In this document: positions 43,859 through 55,547 of the stretch, piece by piece
How the letters are laid out: the number at the start of each line of letters is the position of its first letter
Numbering within the stretch: the stretch's first letter is position 1
Assembly (NCBI RefSeq): GCF_026151395.1
Contig: NZ_JAMQPV010000001.1
Location: 62,001 to 126,000, forward strand
Reading direction: 5' to 3'
From: Leptospira limi
Lineage (GTDB): Bacteria; Spirochaetota; Leptospiria; Leptospirales; Leptospiraceae
DNA: 64,000 nt
The notes under the pieces: generated by a model
What the model was told of the DNA's origin: nothing
Database searches by the model: none
Seen by the model: the letters and a program-made list of their open reading frames with translations, nothing else
Position numbers and translations under genes: made by a program

Positions 43859-44773
43859 ATGAAACGTATTGTTGTGATTTTGACTCTTCTGGCAAGTTTT
43901 ATTTTCGCTGAGGGACAGAAGTCCGAAGGGAAACTTAATTTTGTTTGGCCAATCCAAGGTTTGGAACTCTCCTCCCTAATCACGAGTACTTTTGGTGAAT
44001 CGAGAAAAGACCACTTTCATAATGGTTTAGACATTTCCTCAGTTTTACAACCCGTTCGTTCCATGGGAGATGGATTCATTTTATACTCTCGTTATGCGGA
44101 AGATAATCCTTTTGAGGATGAAAGAGGTTCGGGAAATATTGTTTGGATTGCACATAAAAATGGTTATGTGAGCGGTTATTACCACTTAGGTGGAACAAGG
44201 AACGAACTAGTCAAAAATCACAAACCAGTGAAAGCGGGTGATACAATTGGAATCTCTGGCAACACAGGTCACTCAACAGGCGGACATTTACACTTTGTTC
44301 TAGGAAAAGACTATGGAAAGACATTACTCGACCCACTCTCCTATTTACCTCCTGTCGAAGACAATATGCCTCCTCAAATCGCCAATTTGTTCATCCATGT
44401 AGGAGAAAATTATACCAATCTAAATGATGGTGACAATATCAATGTATCCAAAGCATTTCCACTTACAGTGAGTATCATTGATGGTGGGATCAAAAATAGC
44501 CAACGAAGAGGTATCAAAGAAGTGAAATACTTATTCAATGGTGAAACATACAAAGTGGCAAATTTTGAATCCCTTCAGTTTGATGGTTCCAAATGGAAAA
44601 CAAAAGATGGCCATAGTTTTGATGATTTATTCTTTAAGGACCGTTATTTGGTAGGAGTTTTGAATCTCAAAGCCGGCGAAAATACAATCAAAGTGCAAAC
44701 AAAAGATTTTTCTGGTCATGAAGGAGAAAGAAACTTCAGTATCAACATCACAAGGATAAGTGGAGGGAATTAA
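43859..44773 (+). CDS. M23 (LytM-type) peptidase
   Basis: The secreted protein (signal MKRIVVILTLLASFIFA) has the M23 zinc site: HNGLDI (His-x3-Asp) and HLHF (His-x-His). The region FGESRKDHFHNG to GISGNTGHSTGGHLHF spans about residues 40-140. A C-terminal beta domain of about 150 residues follows. It likely cuts peptidoglycan cross-links. A short GGAGGG/CCCTCC stem at 44761-44780, across the stop, has no T-run. Confidence 0.9.
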   Translation: MKRIVVILTLLASFIFAEGQKSEGKLNFVWPIQGLELSSLITSTFGESRKDHFHNGLDISSVLQPVRSMGDGFILYSRYAEDNPFEDERGSGNIVWIAHKNGYVSGYYHLGGTRNELVKNHKPVKAGDTIGISGNTGHSTGGHLHFVLGKDYGKTLLDPLSYLPPVEDNMPPQIANLFIHVGENYTNLNDGDNINVSKAFPLTVSIIDGGIKNSQRRGIKEVKYLFNGETYKVANFESLQFDGSKWKTKDGHSFDDLFFKDRYLVGVLNLKAGENTIKVQTKDFSGHEGERNFSINITRISGGN

Positions 44774-44813
44774 CCCTCCAGCAAACTCCTATTCAAACAC
44801 CCACGAATACCAA

Positions 44814-46703
44814 TCACTCGTACAGAGCATGGATTTGATTTTTATACTTTTCTGTGATCACATGGCGTTTGAGTGATAACTTAGCAGTAAGTTCATCACC
44901 TACTTCGAATGGTTTTGGGATCACAATCACACCAACCACTCGTTCAAACGATTTAAATCCAGTTTGAGAATTAATCTTTGATTTTATCTCTGATTCCATT
45001 TTTTGGATCACATCTTTATCTTTCCAAAATTCTTTTCCTAGCGTTGTTTCAAATCGATTTAGATTGGGATAAACAAGTGCACTTAAAAATTTTTGGTCCT
45101 GTCCAACAACCATACATTGGTCAATCCATTCAGACTCTAAAATTTTGGATTCAATGGGTACTGGCTCCACATTTTCGCCACCGAGCAATACAATTGTTTC
45201 TTTGGAACGACCTACAATACGTAAATTATGATTTGAAGTAAATATACCTAAGTCACCAGTATTCAACCAACCTGCAACGAGAACCTTGTTTGTCGCTTCA
45301 GGGTTTTTATAGTAACCTGCCATAACCTGTTTCCCTTTAACGTGAATTTCCCCTTTTCTTCCATAAACAAATTTTCCAATCTCGGTATCTAGGAAAACTT
45401 CACCTGTATGTAAGTCGACAAGTCGTAAGTCTGTATGTGGAAATATTTTTCCAACTGAACCTGGAATGATTTCCTCAAAGGTTCGCATTGCAAGGACTGG
45501 TGCGGTTTCTGTCATTCCATAACCTTCCAAAACTGGAATGCCAATCATATTGAAGAATTCATCTACATGAAATGGTAATGCGCCTCCTCCCGATACGGAA
45601 CCTCTGAGTTCTCCTCCAGTTGCGTTTCGAATTTTGGATAAAACTAAAAAGTCAAAAATAAAATATGGAAAACACACGATAAAAAAACGAATCAAATGGT
45701 AAACAAAGCGTATGATTTGTTTCCATACCACCATTGGATGGATATCGAGTACATTCCCAGTAATGACTTGTCTTGAGTGAAAAAATCGTTTCGCAAAAAA
45801 CATCGAAAGTTGAAACATCTTTTGTTTGACTAACGAAGATTTATTTAAAGTACCTAAGATTCCACCATAAATACTTTCCCATAACCTTGGTGCAGAAGCC
45901 ATAAAGTTGGGTTTTACAAATTTTAAATCTTCTTTGAGTGTACGAACACTGCTATAATAAGTACAAGCTCCATACGATAAACTAAAGATTTCAAATATCC
46001 TTTCGAAAATATGCCAAATGGGTAATATCGAAAGTGTTTTATCACCTTTTTTCAAACTCAACGGTAAGTTCTTAAGTTGAAATAAGATATTTCCATGAGT
46101 TAACATCACTCCCTTAGGAGTTCCGGTTGTTCCTGATGTATAAATCATTGTAAACAAATCAGATTCTTTGATCGTATTCTCTAAAAATATTTGATCAGAA
46201 GGGTCTTCCTTTCTTTTTTGAATTCCTATTGTCACTAATTCTTGTAAGGTTTTGATTTTAATTTTTCTGGATTTGAGTTCTTTGTTTTGTTTTGGTGGAT
46301 AAAATAAAATGATTTCTTTTAGAAATTCTAAATCTTTTTCCAACCTGATCACTTTCTCAAATACAGTTTCATTTTCTACGAAAAGTATTTTGGATTCAGA
46401 GTGATTGAGAATGTATAATATATCTTGGTCGGTAACATCCGAAGCACGTGGTACGTCGATTGCGCCAAGGAGAGTTGTTGCAATACTCGCCTGGATCCAT
46501 TCATAAGAATTGTCAGCAAAAATAGCGACTTTGTCTCTTTCTGACAAAGTTTCACTCAGTCCTAATGCCAAATGTTTTGCTTCATTTAACAATTCCATAT
46601 AGGTTTTGAATTGGTAAACACCTGGACCCAATCTGGTTCCAAACGCTTTTTTATGCCCAAATCGTTTTGGGAGATCTAAATAAAAATCGATCATGGTTCG
46701 CAT
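44814..46703 (-). CDS. Long-chain acyl-CoA synthetase (AMP-binding)
   Basis: It activates fatty acids to acyl-CoA. The ATP-binding motif YTSGTTGTPKGV and the LEGYGMTET motif are present, with the GWLNTGDLG segment and a C-terminal GKEF/LSLKRHV stretch. One membrane-like segment lies near residues 340-365. The ATG at 46703 has GAGGA upstream and is preferred to the TTG one codon earlier. Downstream of the AraC-type gene by 71 bp. Confidence 0.9.
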   Translation of the reverse strand: MRTMIDFYLDLPKRFGHKKAFGTRLGPGVYQFKTYMELLNEAKHLALGLSETLSERDKVAIFADNSYEWIQASIATTLLGAIDVPRASDVTDQDILYILNHSESKILFVENETVFEKVIRLEKDLEFLKEIILFYPPKQNKELKSRKIKIKTLQELVTIGIQKRKEDPSDQIFLENTIKESDLFTMIYTSGTTGTPKGVMLTHGNILFQLKNLPLSLKKGDKTLSILPIWHIFERIFEIFSLSYGACTYYSSVRTLKEDLKFVKPNFMASAPRLWESIYGGILGTLNKSSLVKQKMFQLSMFFAKRFFHSRQVITGNVLDIHPMVVWKQIIRFVYHLIRFFIVCFPYFIFDFLVLSKIRNATGGELRGSVSGGGALPFHVDEFFNMIGIPVLEGYGMTETAPVLAMRTFEEIIPGSVGKIFPHTDLRLVDLHTGEVFLDTEIGKFVYGRKGEIHVKGKQVMAGYYKNPEATNKVLVAGWLNTGDLGIFTSNHNLRIVGRSKETIVLLGGENVEPVPIESKILESEWIDQCMVVGQDQKFLSALVYPNLNRFETTLGKEFWKDKDVIQKMESEIKSKINSQTGFKSFERVVGVIVIPKPFEVGDELTAKLSLKRHVITEKYKNQIHALYE

Positions 46704-46774
46704 CAATATTCCTCTTTTGGATACAAGAGTAATCGATGGAAAAAGATTCGTCGTCCTCTAGAATTCTTTGAGAC

Positions 46775-47881
46775 TTATGGTTCGGAAAGTTTTGATTGTT
46801 TTCGGAAATCTGTTGGGGTGACTCCCACTTTTTCTAAGAAAACCCGATTGAAAGTGGATTTGGAATTAAAACCGACTGCATCGGCAATGGACAAAATGGT
46901 TCGTTCATTTGGTTCCAACAAATAACGTTTTGCTTCTTCAATCCGGTATTGATTGATATAATTGTAAAAACCAAAACCATATCGTTTATGAAAGTATTCA
47001 GACAATTGTCCTGACTTCACTCCAACTAACTCAGCCAATTTAGATAAACTTAGGTCCTCATCACAGAATACTTTTTCCAACATCAATTCGAATAGTTTTT
47101 GATCGATTACTTCAAGCGGGACAGAAACCAACTTCGATTTCTCGTATTTATTTTTTTGAATGGTATCGCGAACATCAGAAACAAATGGTTCCCATAATTC
47201 ACGAGTGAAAAAATAAAAATACATAAGGATGGGTAAAAGGTAAGCACTCAATTTTCGAAAAAGTGAAATTTGAAAACTAAAACCAATACTTCCTACAAGT
47301 AAATCAATCCATATCAAAAGTATAAATACTAACGAATAAATTGCACGTTTCGTAAAAAATACCGACAAACGAACATTGGGAATCCATTCACGGATTAAAA
47401 AAATTCCAACAGAAATCAAAATGGAGAGTTTGATTCCAAAATTAAGGCCCGTCAGTATACTCCCATATTCAGTAGTAGTAATTGTATTTAATATATTTAT
47501 TTTTTCTACATCTGATTCCAGGTAATATGGAATCAGGAATACAATAGAAAGAAAGGAAGGAAAAAACGAAAACCAATGTAGGTTGATTTTTTTCTCTAAA
47601 AACAAATTTTCCAAATAGTGATATAAAAACGAAGCAGATAAAAATACAAAGGGGATATGGATAAAAACTATAGAAGGAAGTTGGTAATAAAATCCTGTGA
47701 ACATAAAGGCTCCAGTTAACAACCATAAGCCTGTAGAAAACAAGATAAAGGACCAAAGCAGATCAGATTTTTTTCGATTTTTGATGATGTTAGACAATGC
47801 CCAAATGAGGCAAAAGATGGCACCAGATCCCATCCACAAAAACTCTAATAATAAAACGAGGGAAATAGATTCTGTTCCCAC
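46775..47881 (-). CDS. AraC-type regulator with N-terminal multi-helix membrane domain
   Basis: Six or seven membrane helices fill about residues 5-220. The C-terminus (about 265-365) is an AraC DNA-binding domain: ELVGVKSGQLSEYFHKRYGFGFYNYINQYR and NERTILSIADAVGFNSKSTFNRVFLEKVG. Such membrane AraC proteins are common in Leptospira. The start is a GTG five bases after the dnaE stop, so the gene probably belongs to the dnaE transcript. No target is known. Confidence 0.85.
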   Translation of the reverse strand: MGTESISLVLLLEFLWMGSGAIFCLIWALSNIIKNRKKSDLLWSFILFSTGLWLLTGAFMFTGFYYQLPSIVFIHIPFVFLSASFLYHYLENLFLEKKINLHWFSFFPSFLSIVFLIPYYLESDVEKINILNTITTTEYGSILTGLNFGIKLSILISVGIFLIREWIPNVRLSVFFTKRAIYSLVFILLIWIDLLVGSIGFSFQISLFRKLSAYLLPILMYFYFFTRELWEPFVSDVRDTIQKNKYEKSKLVSVPLEVIDQKLFELMLEKVFCDEDLSLSKLAELVGVKSGQLSEYFHKRYGFGFYNYINQYRIEEAKRYLLEPNERTILSIADAVGFNSKSTFNRVFLEKVGVTPTDFRKQSKLSEP

Positions 47882-47886
47882 AGAAA

Positions 47887-50800
47887 TTACCCGTAAACTC
47901 TCACTTCTTCTCCAACGGTATAACGCACAGCACCTTTTCCTAATATATCTGTTAACATCTTCATCAGGTCCGTTGTGATTTCAATGGAAAAATGATCATG
48001 AGCACGAATGACTTTTTTTTCATCACCGTTTCCAATCAAATGAAAAAATACAGAAGAGGCCCCTCTATGAACAGAAAGTATATCTTGGAGTTTTAAAATC
48101 ACATCTCGATTTTTTTCTTCTTTCATATTGATTGTTAAATGAAGAGTTTTTTCCATTTTTTTCTCAATCGTAACGGAATTGAGCTCTTCTAGTTTATTAA
48201 CAATGATTTGACCCTTTAACTCTGATTCATCGGCATCAATTCGTTCTAATATTCCTTTGATAAATACTGTGTTGTCTTCAGTGAAAAGATGTTTGAATTC
48301 TGCGTAAGTTTTTGGAAATGCTACACACTCAATTTCACCAGTTTGGTCTTCCAACATAAAGTTAACAAATTCTTCTTTTTTCTTTGTAAGTTTAACAACT
48401 TTTTTGGATAATACACCAGCAATTTCCACTTTAGATTTCGGTCGAACTTCCTCTAAATTTTCAATGGAAGTTGGGTTTAGGCTTTTGAGTTGTTCTGTGA
48501 ATTTATCAAGTGGATGGCCGGACAAATACAAACCCGTTGTTTCTTTTTCACGACGAAGGAGTTCATCCCCATTCCACTCAATACCATCTTTTGGTAAATT
48601 TAAGTTTTCTTCCGTTCCACCATTCGCTCCACCAAACAATGAAAATTGACCTTCTTTTTCCTCAGCTTGTTTTTTGTTGGCATAGTTTAAAATGATATCT
48701 GTAGATTCAAAAATTGTTTTTCTCGTATAACCAAAAGAATCAAACGCTCCACCTTGTGCGAGTGACTCTAATACTTTTTTATTCGCAAGACGAGTATCTA
48801 ATTTTTTTGTAAAATCACTGAGTTGTTTGTAACCACCAAGTTCATTACGATTTTTGATGATGTTTTCTGCAGCAAGTTCTCCCACCCCTTTGATGGAAGA
48901 CAATCCAAATCGAACCGTTTTGTCATCTGTGATCTCAAATGAAATTCCCGATTCTCTTAAATCTGGACCTAAGATCCTGATCCCCATATCTTTTGCATTA
49001 TTGATGTATTTCACAACATCAGTGATCTTTGAATGGTCTCCCGATAATAAAGCAGTGAGATATTCAATGGAATAATTTGCTTTCAGGTATGCAGTTTGGT
49101 AAGTCACAAATGCATAGGCAACCGAGTGGGATTTGTTAAAACCATACTCACCAAATTTTTCTAATTGTTCGAATAGTTCGGTAGCTAACTTTTCATTGAT
49201 CTTTTTCTCAATGGCACCTTTTACAAATTTTTCCTTTAAGGCAGGTAATTTGGATTTATCTTTTTTAGCCATCGCCTTACGAAGAACATCCGAGTCTCCC
49301 ACAGAGAATCCACCCATGATCCTAGAGATACCCATTACTTGTTCTTGGTAAACAACAACACCATAAGTTTCGCCGAGTACTTCTGCCAAACTTTCATGTG
49401 GGAAAATTACTTTTTTCTTTCCGTTTTTACGATCTAAATAGTCATCTAACATCCCTGATCCCATGGGACCAGGCCTGTATAACGCAAGTAAGGCGGCTAT
49501 TTCTTCAAATTTTTGCACCTGTGCTTTTGCAAAAAGGTCACGAATCCCAGAGGAAGAATCCAACTGGAAAATACCTAACACATTCGCTTTTCGTAATAAA
49601 CTAAAAGTAGCCGGGTCATCGAGTGGAATGGTATCCAAATCAAGTTTGATCCCATGTCTTTTTTGAATCAATTGTGTGGCATGATGGATGGTAGTTAAGT
49701 TTTTTAAACCTAAAATATCCATTTTGATGAGTCCCACTTGTTCTGACATGTTTTTGTCGTACTGTGTGACAATCGAACGCCCATCACGTCCCGGTTCACT
49801 AACCGTTGACAATGGCACAATTTCTTCCAATGCAGTTGGTGCAATGACAACACCAGCTGCGTGTCTACCCACCTGACGATAGTTACCTTCTAATTTTTGA
49901 GCAATGGAAAATACTTTTTTATTGAGATCAGATTTTTCTGCCACATCACGTAAGTCTTTTGAAGTTTCAACTGCTTCCTGGATGGTAATTCCTAATTTTT
50001 TAGGAAATAACTTACTCATCTCATTCACTTCTGAAAATGGTACATTAAAAACTCGAGCCACATCTTTAATTGCCGCTTTTGCAGCAAGAGATCCAAATGT
50101 AATGATTTGGCCAACTCGGTTTTCACCATACTTATGTTTGATGTAGTTGATCACTTCTTCGCGACGTTCTACACAAAAGTCAGTATCAATATCAGGCATA
50201 TCCTTACGATCGGGGTTTAAAAATCGTTCAAATAACAAATTGTATCGAATTGGATCTACATTTGTGATTCCGAGTGCATAGGCAATGATGGAACCCGCCG
50301 CCGAACCACGACCAGGTCCTACTGGGATCCCTGTTCGCCTTGCAAAATTGATATAATCTTGAACTATGAGAAAGTATCCTGCAAAATGCATGTTTCGAAT
50401 GGTTTGCATTTCATATTCAGTTCTTTCTTTGACAATGGGTGTGATTTCTTTGTATTTTTCTAAAATCCCTTCCCAAACCAATTTTTCTAAATAACTGTCT
50501 GTATCATACCCTTGTGGAACTTCGAAAGGTGGGAGTAATGGGTTTCCAAATTGGAAATTCAAAGAACATTTATCACGAATGGCAAGTGTATTATAGTAAG
50601 CATCTAAATGATTGGGAAAAAGTGCCTTCATCTCTGAAGGAGATTTTACATAAAAATTTTCATTAAACCCAAAGCGCATTTCATCATCGATGTTTTTGCG
50701 CATTCCAATGCGTAATAAAATGTCTTGAGCTTCTCTATCATCTTTTGTTAAAAAGTGTGAATCATTTGTGAGAACAAGTGGGATACCAGTTCGTTTGGAA

Positions 50801-51384
50801 AAACCAATGACAGCTTCAGCAACAATCTTTTGTTCTGGAATTCCATGGTCTTGGATTTCCATATAAAAATCTTCTTTACGAAAGATCTCATGCAATCGAC
50901 CAGCTAACGCATACGCTTTGTCTTCCTTACCTTCCAGGATTTTCCGGTTCACTTCTCCAGCAAGGCAAGCTGTCAAACAAACAAGGCCTTCACTATGTCG
51001 TTCTAATAAATCATAATCGATGCGTGGTTTGCGATAAAAACCTTCTGTAAACGAACGGCTAGCAAGTTTGATGATGTTATGATAACCGATTTCATTTTTG
51101 CACAATAAGATGATGTGATAAGCTCCACCATCAGCAATTTCATCTAACTCGGTTTCTGCACTCCTTGAGGGAGTCACATAAAATTCACAACCGATGATAG
51201 GTTTGACTTCGTGTTTAACTGCTTCTTTGTAAAATTCGATGGCACCATACATGTTGCCGTGGTCAGTGATAGCGACAGAACTCATACCAAGTTCTTTCAC
51301 TCGTTTCATCAAATCACTGATTCGAATGGCACCATCCAACATGGAATAGGTAGTGTGCAGATGCAGGTGGGCAAAATCTTCCAT
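47887..51384 (-). CDS. dnaE: DNA polymerase III alpha subunit
   Basis: The catalytic replicative polymerase subunit, about 1165 residues. I start at the ATG at 51382-51384 ([17 protein letters not shown]), where the PHP domain begins; 81 extra upstream codons are open but do not look like DnaE. PDIDTDF carries two of the catalytic aspartates, and GRGSAAGS and [10 protein letters not shown] are typical of DnaE1-type polymerases. A helix-hairpin-helix and an OB fold lie towards the C-terminus. It is followed by the AraC-type gene after five bases. Confidence 0.96.
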   Translation of the reverse strand: MEDFAHLHLHTTYSMLDGAIRISDLMKRVKELGMSSVAITDHGNMYGAIEFYKEAVKHEVKPIIGCEFYVTPSRSAETELDEIADGGAYHIILLCKNEIGYHNIIKLASRSFTEGFYRKPRIDYDLLERHSEGLVCLTACLAGEVNRKILEGKEDKAYALAGRLHEIFRKEDFYMEIQDHGIPEQKIVAEAVIGFSKRTGIPLVLTNDSHFLTKDDREAQDILLRIGMRKNIDDEMRFGFNENFYVKSPSEMKALFPNHLDAYYNTLAIRDKCSLNFQFGNPLLPPFEVPQGYDTDSYLEKLVWEGILEKYKEITPIVKERTEYEMQTIRNMHFAGYFLIVQDYINFARRTGIPVGPGRGSAAGSIIAYALGITNVDPIRYNLLFERFLNPDRKDMPDIDTDFCVERREEVINYIKHKYGENRVGQIITFGSLAAKAAIKDVARVFNVPFSEVNEMSKLFPKKLGITIQEAVETSKDLRDVAEKSDLNKKVFSIAQKLEGNYRQVGRHAAGVVIAPTALEEIVPLSTVSEPGRDGRSIVTQYDKNMSEQVGLIKMDILGLKNLTTIHHATQLIQKRHGIKLDLDTIPLDDPATFSLLRKANVLGIFQLDSSSGIRDLFAKAQVQKFEEIAALLALYRPGPMGSGMLDDYLDRKNGKKKVIFPHESLAEVLGETYGVVVYQEQVMGISRIMGGFSVGDSDVLRKAMAKKDKSKLPALKEKFVKGAIEKKINEKLATELFEQLEKFGEYGFNKSHSVAYAFVTYQTAYLKANYSIEYLTALLSGDHSKITDVVKYINNAKDMGIRILGPDLRESGISFEITDDKTVRFGLSSIKGVGELAAENIIKNRNELGGYKQLSDFTKKLDTRLANKKVLESLAQGGAFDSFGYTRKTIFESTDIILNYANKKQAEEKEGQFSLFGGANGGTEENLNLPKDGIEWNGDELLRREKETTGLYLSGHPLDKFTEQLKSLNPTSIENLEEVRPKSKVEIAGVLSKKVVKLTKKKEEFVNFMLEDQTGEIECVAFPKTYAEFKHLFTEDNTVFIKGILERIDADESELKGQIIVNKLEELNSVTIEKKMEKTLHLTINMKEEKNRDVILKLQDILSVHRGASSVFFHLIGNGDEKKVIRAHDHFSIEITTDLMKMLTDILGKGAVRYTVGEEVRVYG

Positions 51385-51547
51385 GGCTTGGTGACATAGT
51401 AAAGCCGATGCCCCCGTACGTAAAGCGCCCCAAGGGAAGGATTTTCGATTTTTTTTGGCCCAAAATGCCAATTCCCAAACCTGCCAAATCCATCCAAGCC
51501 CAAAAACGATGGAAGGTGTCAGTGCATTACACAAACTGGTTTTGTCT

Positions 51548-52606
51548 ATGTCCCCATTTTCCCTACCAAAAATTAGCCCTATAACCCATGTTTTGCGAGA
51601 TAAAATCCAAGAAAAAATTGATACCAAAACAAAACCATTAGGTTCTCTCGGTGCACTCGAAACGATTGCATTACAAATTGCAGAGATTCAAAACACCACT
51701 TCTCCAAGACTCAAAAATCCGAAGTTAATTTTGTTTGCTGGTGATCATGGGATTACGGAAGAACCAGTTTCCCTATATCCAAAAGATGTCACTTGGCAAA
51801 TGGTCATTAATTTTTTAAATGGTGGGGCATGTGCCAATGTATTTGCGAAACACAGTCAGATTGAAGTAGAAGTTGTCGATGTTGGAGTTGATCATGATTG
51901 GGATGATTCCACAAAAAATCTTTTGATCAAAAAAATTCGCAAAAGCACATCCAATTTTTTAAAAACACAAGCAATGTCCAAAGAAGAATCCTACCAATGT
52001 ATACAGAATGGATTCAATTTGATATTAGAAAATAAATACAAAGAAACAAATGTATTTTTATTTGGTGAGATGGGAATTGGGAATACCTCTTCTGCTTCCA
52101 TGATTTTATCTCATTTAACAGGAATTCCACTTTCAAAATTGGTTGGAAAAGGAACAGGTTTAAATCCAGAAGGAAAACAATCCAAACTTCAAATTTTAGA
52201 ACGTGCTTTCCAAAGAACAGGAAAATTAACGGATCCAATTGTAATTCTTTCCGAATTTGGCGGATTTGAAATCGGAATGATGGCTGGTGCGATGTTAGGT
52301 GTCGCATCCGAACAAAAACTATTTCTTGTGGATGGTTTTATCACTACCGCTGCGTATTTATTAGCTTACCATCTAGATCCAAATGTAAAGGACTATGCAA
52401 TTTTTTCTCATGTATCAGATGAAGAAGGCCATATCATTGTTTTGAATCATTACCAAATTAACCCACTACTAAAACTAAATTTACGATTAGGGGAAGGAAG
52501 TGGTGCTTTGGCTGCTTACCCGCTTGTCGAACTCAGCATTCAATTTTTGAATGAAATGGCTTCCTTTGCTGATGCAGGGGTAAGCGATGCAGATAAAAAA
52601 GTATAA
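51548..52606 (+). CDS. cobT: Nicotinate-nucleotide-dimethylbenzimidazole phosphoribosyltransferase
   Basis: CobT activates the lower ligand base for cobalamin. [11 protein letters not shown] near the N-terminus and [10 protein letters not shown] plus the [11 protein letters not shown] loop are family signatures, with the catalytic Glu in the final [10 protein letters not shown] start at 51548 (about 35 residues before TKPxGSLG, as in the family); an ATG at 51509 is also open. It is divergent from dnaE. The region between them (51385-51547) holds no cobalamin riboswitch that I can recognise. Confidence 0.93.
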   Translation: MSPFSLPKISPITHVLRDKIQEKIDTKTKPLGSLGALETIALQIAEIQNTTSPRLKNPKLILFAGDHGITEEPVSLYPKDVTWQMVINFLNGGACANVFAKHSQIEVEVVDVGVDHDWDDSTKNLLIKKIRKSTSNFLKTQAMSKEESYQCIQNGFNLILENKYKETNVFLFGEMGIGNTSSASMILSHLTGIPLSKLVGKGTGLNPEGKQSKLQILERAFQRTGKLTDPIVILSEFGGFEIGMMAGAMLGVASEQKLFLVDGFITTAAYLLAYHLDPNVKDYAIFSHVSDEEGHIIVLNHYQINPLLKLNLRLGEGSGALAAYPLVELSIQFLNEMASFADAGVSDADKKV

Positions 52607-52609
52607 AAT

Positions 52610-53440
52610 ATGATCCAATACCTTCTTTTAGAAATTCGTTTGTTTTTTATTTGTTTGGCCTTTCTGACAAGAATTCCTTCTCCAAATTGGATTGGATTCA
52701 AAGAAGAATGGTTACACCATTCGATAAAATATTCACCTAGTGTTGGTTTACTACTTGGTAGTATACAATTTGTCGTATTCCTATTGTTCCATTTTTTATT
52801 TGGACCAACGATCGGCTTCACAATCTCTCTTGGTTTTTTACTGATCCTAACAGGTGCGTTTCACGAAGACGGGTTTTCTGATTTCTGTGATGGGATTGGT
52901 GGAGGATGGAAAAGAGAAGATATATTGCGCATTATGAAAGACAGCCGTGTTGGCAGTTTTGGTGCTGTAGGAATATGTCTTCTTGTTTTGCTAAAAGTAC
53001 TTGGAGCATACGAAACCTTTTCCTATTTCCAAAGAAAAAACCTTCCAATGATTTCGAATCTTACTAACGACTTTCATCTAATTATCGTTTGGTTGTATTT
53101 TGTAAGTGCCCACACACTCAGTCGCTTTTTATCAGTTTTTGTAATGAAACTATTGCCATATGCAAAGGAAGAAGGATATGCCAAACCGATGGCAAAAGAA
53201 ATCACTTGGCCCCAAATCTTATTTGCAAGTCTTTTGGGAGTTTTACCGTATTTGTCTCTTGCTTACCTACATCCTAATTTTTTCTTGAGCCTTTTGTGTA
53301 TCATCCCTAGTTACATTTATATGGTTCGGTTGATGAAACGATGGATCCAAGGTTTTACGGGGGATTGTCTTGGAGCAGTCCAACAAGTTGTGGAAACTTG
53401 TATTTGGATTTCAGGAGTATTTATATGGAACTTTATTTAA
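52610..53440 (+). CDS. cobS: Adenosylcobinamide-GDP ribazoletransferase
   Basis: The membrane enzyme joins the activated lower ligand to adenosylcobinamide-GDP. It has 7-8 hydrophobic segments and the [15 protein letters not shown] metal site, followed by SRVGSFG. It follows cobT by three bases and overlaps the phosphatase by 16, so all three are one operon. Confidence 0.93.
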   Translation: MIQYLLLEIRLFFICLAFLTRIPSPNWIGFKEEWLHHSIKYSPSVGLLLGSIQFVVFLLFHFLFGPTIGFTISLGFLLILTGAFHEDGFSDFCDGIGGGWKREDILRIMKDSRVGSFGAVGICLLVLLKVLGAYETFSYFQRKNLPMISNLTNDFHLIIVWLYFVSAHTLSRFLSVFVMKLLPYAKEEGYAKPMAKEITWPQILFASLLGVLPYLSLAYLHPNFFLSLLCIIPSYIYMVRLMKRWIQGFTGDCLGAVQQVVETCIWISGVFIWNFI

Positions 53441-54018
53441 TCCGCCACCCAGAAACCATAGCGCCCAAGGGAACTTGTTATGGCCGTACCGATTTTCCAC
53501 TCAAATACCCTGTGGAAGATACGGCCGATTCAACTTTTCCCTACCTGCCACCTAACTTTGATCATTTTATAGTTAGCCCAGCACCTCGTGCAGTCAAATT
53601 AGCAAATGCCTTACTCTCTAAATACAATCCTAAGCAGAACCCATTGGATCTTGTAATCCATACCGATGAACGTTTGTTAGAAATGGATTTTGGTGATTGG
53701 GATGGAAAACTATGGGAAGAAATTCCTAGAAAAGAAACCATTCCTTGGATGAAAGACTTTGTGAATGCCCGAACTCCAAATGGAGAAGCTTTCACCGATC
53801 TAATCCAACGAGTGGATTTGTTTTTAGAGGATTGGAAACCAAATGGGATTCTGAAACAAAAATGGGAGGAAAAAAACAAGCAAACACTAAACTCTATGAT
53901 TGTTGTATGCCATTCCGGACCCATTCGAGCCATCCTCTGCCGGATCAATGGAATTCCACATGAGGAAGCATTTAAGTCCCCAGTGGATTTTGGTTCAGTT
54001 CATAAAATTGAAATTTAA
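53425..54018 (+). CDS. cobC: Histidine phosphatase (alpha-ribazole phosphatase, CobC-like)
   Basis: The 197-residue protein has the RHG-type phosphohistidine motif LIRHPETI (with Pro for Gly), GRTDFPL, and CHSGPIRA near the C-terminus. In this operon it would dephosphorylate alpha-ribazole-5'-phosphate in cobalamin assembly. The ATG at 53425 has AGGAGT upstream and lies inside cobS. The family is broad, so the substrate is inferred from context. Confidence 0.82.
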   Translation: MELYLIRHPETIAPKGTCYGRTDFPLKYPVEDTADSTFPYLPPNFDHFIVSPAPRAVKLANALLSKYNPKQNPLDLVIHTDERLLEMDFGDWDGKLWEEIPRKETIPWMKDFVNARTPNGEAFTDLIQRVDLFLEDWKPNGILKQKWEEKNKQTLNSMIVVCHSGPIRAILCRINGIPHEEAFKSPVDFGSVHKIEI

Positions 54019-54042
54019 GAAGGTTTTACACCTTCTTTTTTT
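54018..54042 (+). terminator. Terminator after the cob operon
   Basis: AGAAGGT and ACCTTCT pair around a TTTAC loop and are followed by seven T. It overlaps the last codons of the convergent gatB. Confidence 0.8.
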
Positions 54043-55489
54043 CACCTAACGGGCCTAATTTGGCAAGGATCAATTCGTTTACCAGTTTGGGGTCGGCTTT
54101 GCCTTTTGTTTCTTTCATCACTCCACCCACAATGGCACCTAACACACGATCCTTTCCATTTTTCCAACCTTCTACTGATTCGGGTTGGGATTCTAACACT
54201 CGAATGACAATTTCTTCCAAAGCTTTGTCATCACGAACGACTTTGAGACCTTTTTTCTCGACGATAGTTTCTGGTTGGTCTTTCGAAGTTAACATATCTT
54301 CAAAAATGGTTTTGGCAATTTTTCCCGTGATCTCACCTGAATTGATGAGTTTCACTAGTTTCCCAATCCTGACTGGATCAATCGCAAATTCTTGGATGGA
54401 AATATTTTCTTTATTCACAATTCCTAAGATTTCATCTTTAACCCAGTTGGATGTTTTTTTAGCATCACCAGAAATCACAAGAGCCTCTTCGAAGTACTCT
54501 GCAATTTCCCTTTCACTTGTTAAGACTTCAGCATCATATTCAGGAAGACCAAGCGCAGTCTTGTAACGTTCCTTTTTTTGTCTGGGAAGTTCTGGAAGTG
54601 TTTTTCGAATGTCCTCAATAAACGAATCCGAAATTTGGATCGTTGGTAGATCTGGTTCCGGAAAATAACGATAGTCATGGCTCATTTCTTTGGAACGCAT
54701 GGGAATTGTTTTGAGAAGAGTGGCATCCCAAAGTTTTGTCATTTGTTTGAAGGACTCACCTCTAGAATAAACATCCTTTTGCCATTCCACTTCATAATCG
54801 ATTGCTTGTTTTACGGCCTTAAACGAGTTGAGGTTTTTGATTTCAACCCGTGTACGAAATCCTTTTTCCCCTTTGGGACGAATGGATACATTGGCATCAC
54901 AACGAAGGGAACCTTCTTCCATGTTACAATCCGAAACTTGGATATAACGAAGTATGGTTTTTAATTCATTTAGATAGGCATAAGCTTCATCAGAGGAACG
55001 AAGGTCTGGTTCTGATACAATTTCGATGAGTGGAGTTCCCGCGCGGTTATAGTCCACGTAAGATCGATTGATGGATGGATCATGTGAGTGGATGAGTTTT
55101 CCCGCATCTTCTTCCATATGGATCCGAGTGAGTGGAAGGAACTTTTCTTCCGTTTCCCCTTTCAATTGGATATGAATCCCACCTTTGGTTGCATACGGTT
55201 TATCAAATTGTGAAATTTGGTACCCTTTTGGAAGGTCAGGGTAAAAATAATTTTTACGATCAAATTTAGTGAATTGTGTAATTTCGCAACCGAGAGCCAC
55301 ACCTGCTCTTACTGCTTTTTCTAGTACAACTTCATTTAACACAGGCAAGGTGCCTGGAAGCGCAACACATAATGGCGAAATATGAGTATTGGGACTACCA
55401 CCAAATTCGTTAGTGGCAGTGGAGAAAATTTTTGAATTGGTATTGAGCTGGACGTGGACTTCCAGACCGATGATGACTTCGTATTCCAT
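54026..55489 (-). CDS. gatB: Aspartyl/glutamyl-tRNA amidotransferase subunit B
   Basis: GatB is the tRNA-binding and kinase subunit that converts misacylated Glu-tRNA(Gln) or Asp-tRNA(Asn). The N-terminal [10 protein letters not shown], the [18 protein letters not shown] segment, and the CDANVSIR block are hallmarks. The C-terminal YqeY-like tail domain is present (to 487). No gatA or gatC is adjacent. It stands alone downstream of the hemerythrin gene. Confidence 0.95.
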   Translation of the reverse strand: MEYEVIIGLEVHVQLNTNSKIFSTATNEFGGSPNTHISPLCVALPGTLPVLNEVVLEKAVRAGVALGCEITQFTKFDRKNYFYPDLPKGYQISQFDKPYATKGGIHIQLKGETEEKFLPLTRIHMEEDAGKLIHSHDPSINRSYVDYNRAGTPLIEIVSEPDLRSSDEAYAYLNELKTILRYIQVSDCNMEEGSLRCDANVSIRPKGEKGFRTRVEIKNLNSFKAVKQAIDYEVEWQKDVYSRGESFKQMTKLWDATLLKTIPMRSKEMSHDYRYFPEPDLPTIQISDSFIEDIRKTLPELPRQKKERYKTALGLPEYDAEVLTSEREIAEYFEEALVISGDAKKTSNWVKDEILGIVNKENISIQEFAIDPVRIGKLVKLINSGEITGKIAKTIFEDMLTSKDQPETIVEKKGLKVVRDDKALEEIVIRVLESQPESVEGWKNGKDRVLGAIVGGVMKETKGKADPKLVNELILAKLGPLGEKKKV

Positions 55490-55547
55490 GGTTTGGTAAC
55501 AGGATTTTCACGGAAAATGAACCTGGCAATTCAAATTCCGTCAGATT

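Noticed and set aside
51385..51547. Cobalamin riboswitch before cobT
   Set aside because: I could not find the B12 box or the stem structure; the gap is also shorter than usual.
51385..51627. Extended N-terminus for DnaE
   Set aside because: The upstream residues do not resemble DnaE and would cover the divergent cobT start.
54060..54566. 168-codon plus-strand open frame inside gatB
   Set aside because: Antisense to a strongly conserved gatB; no ribosome site.
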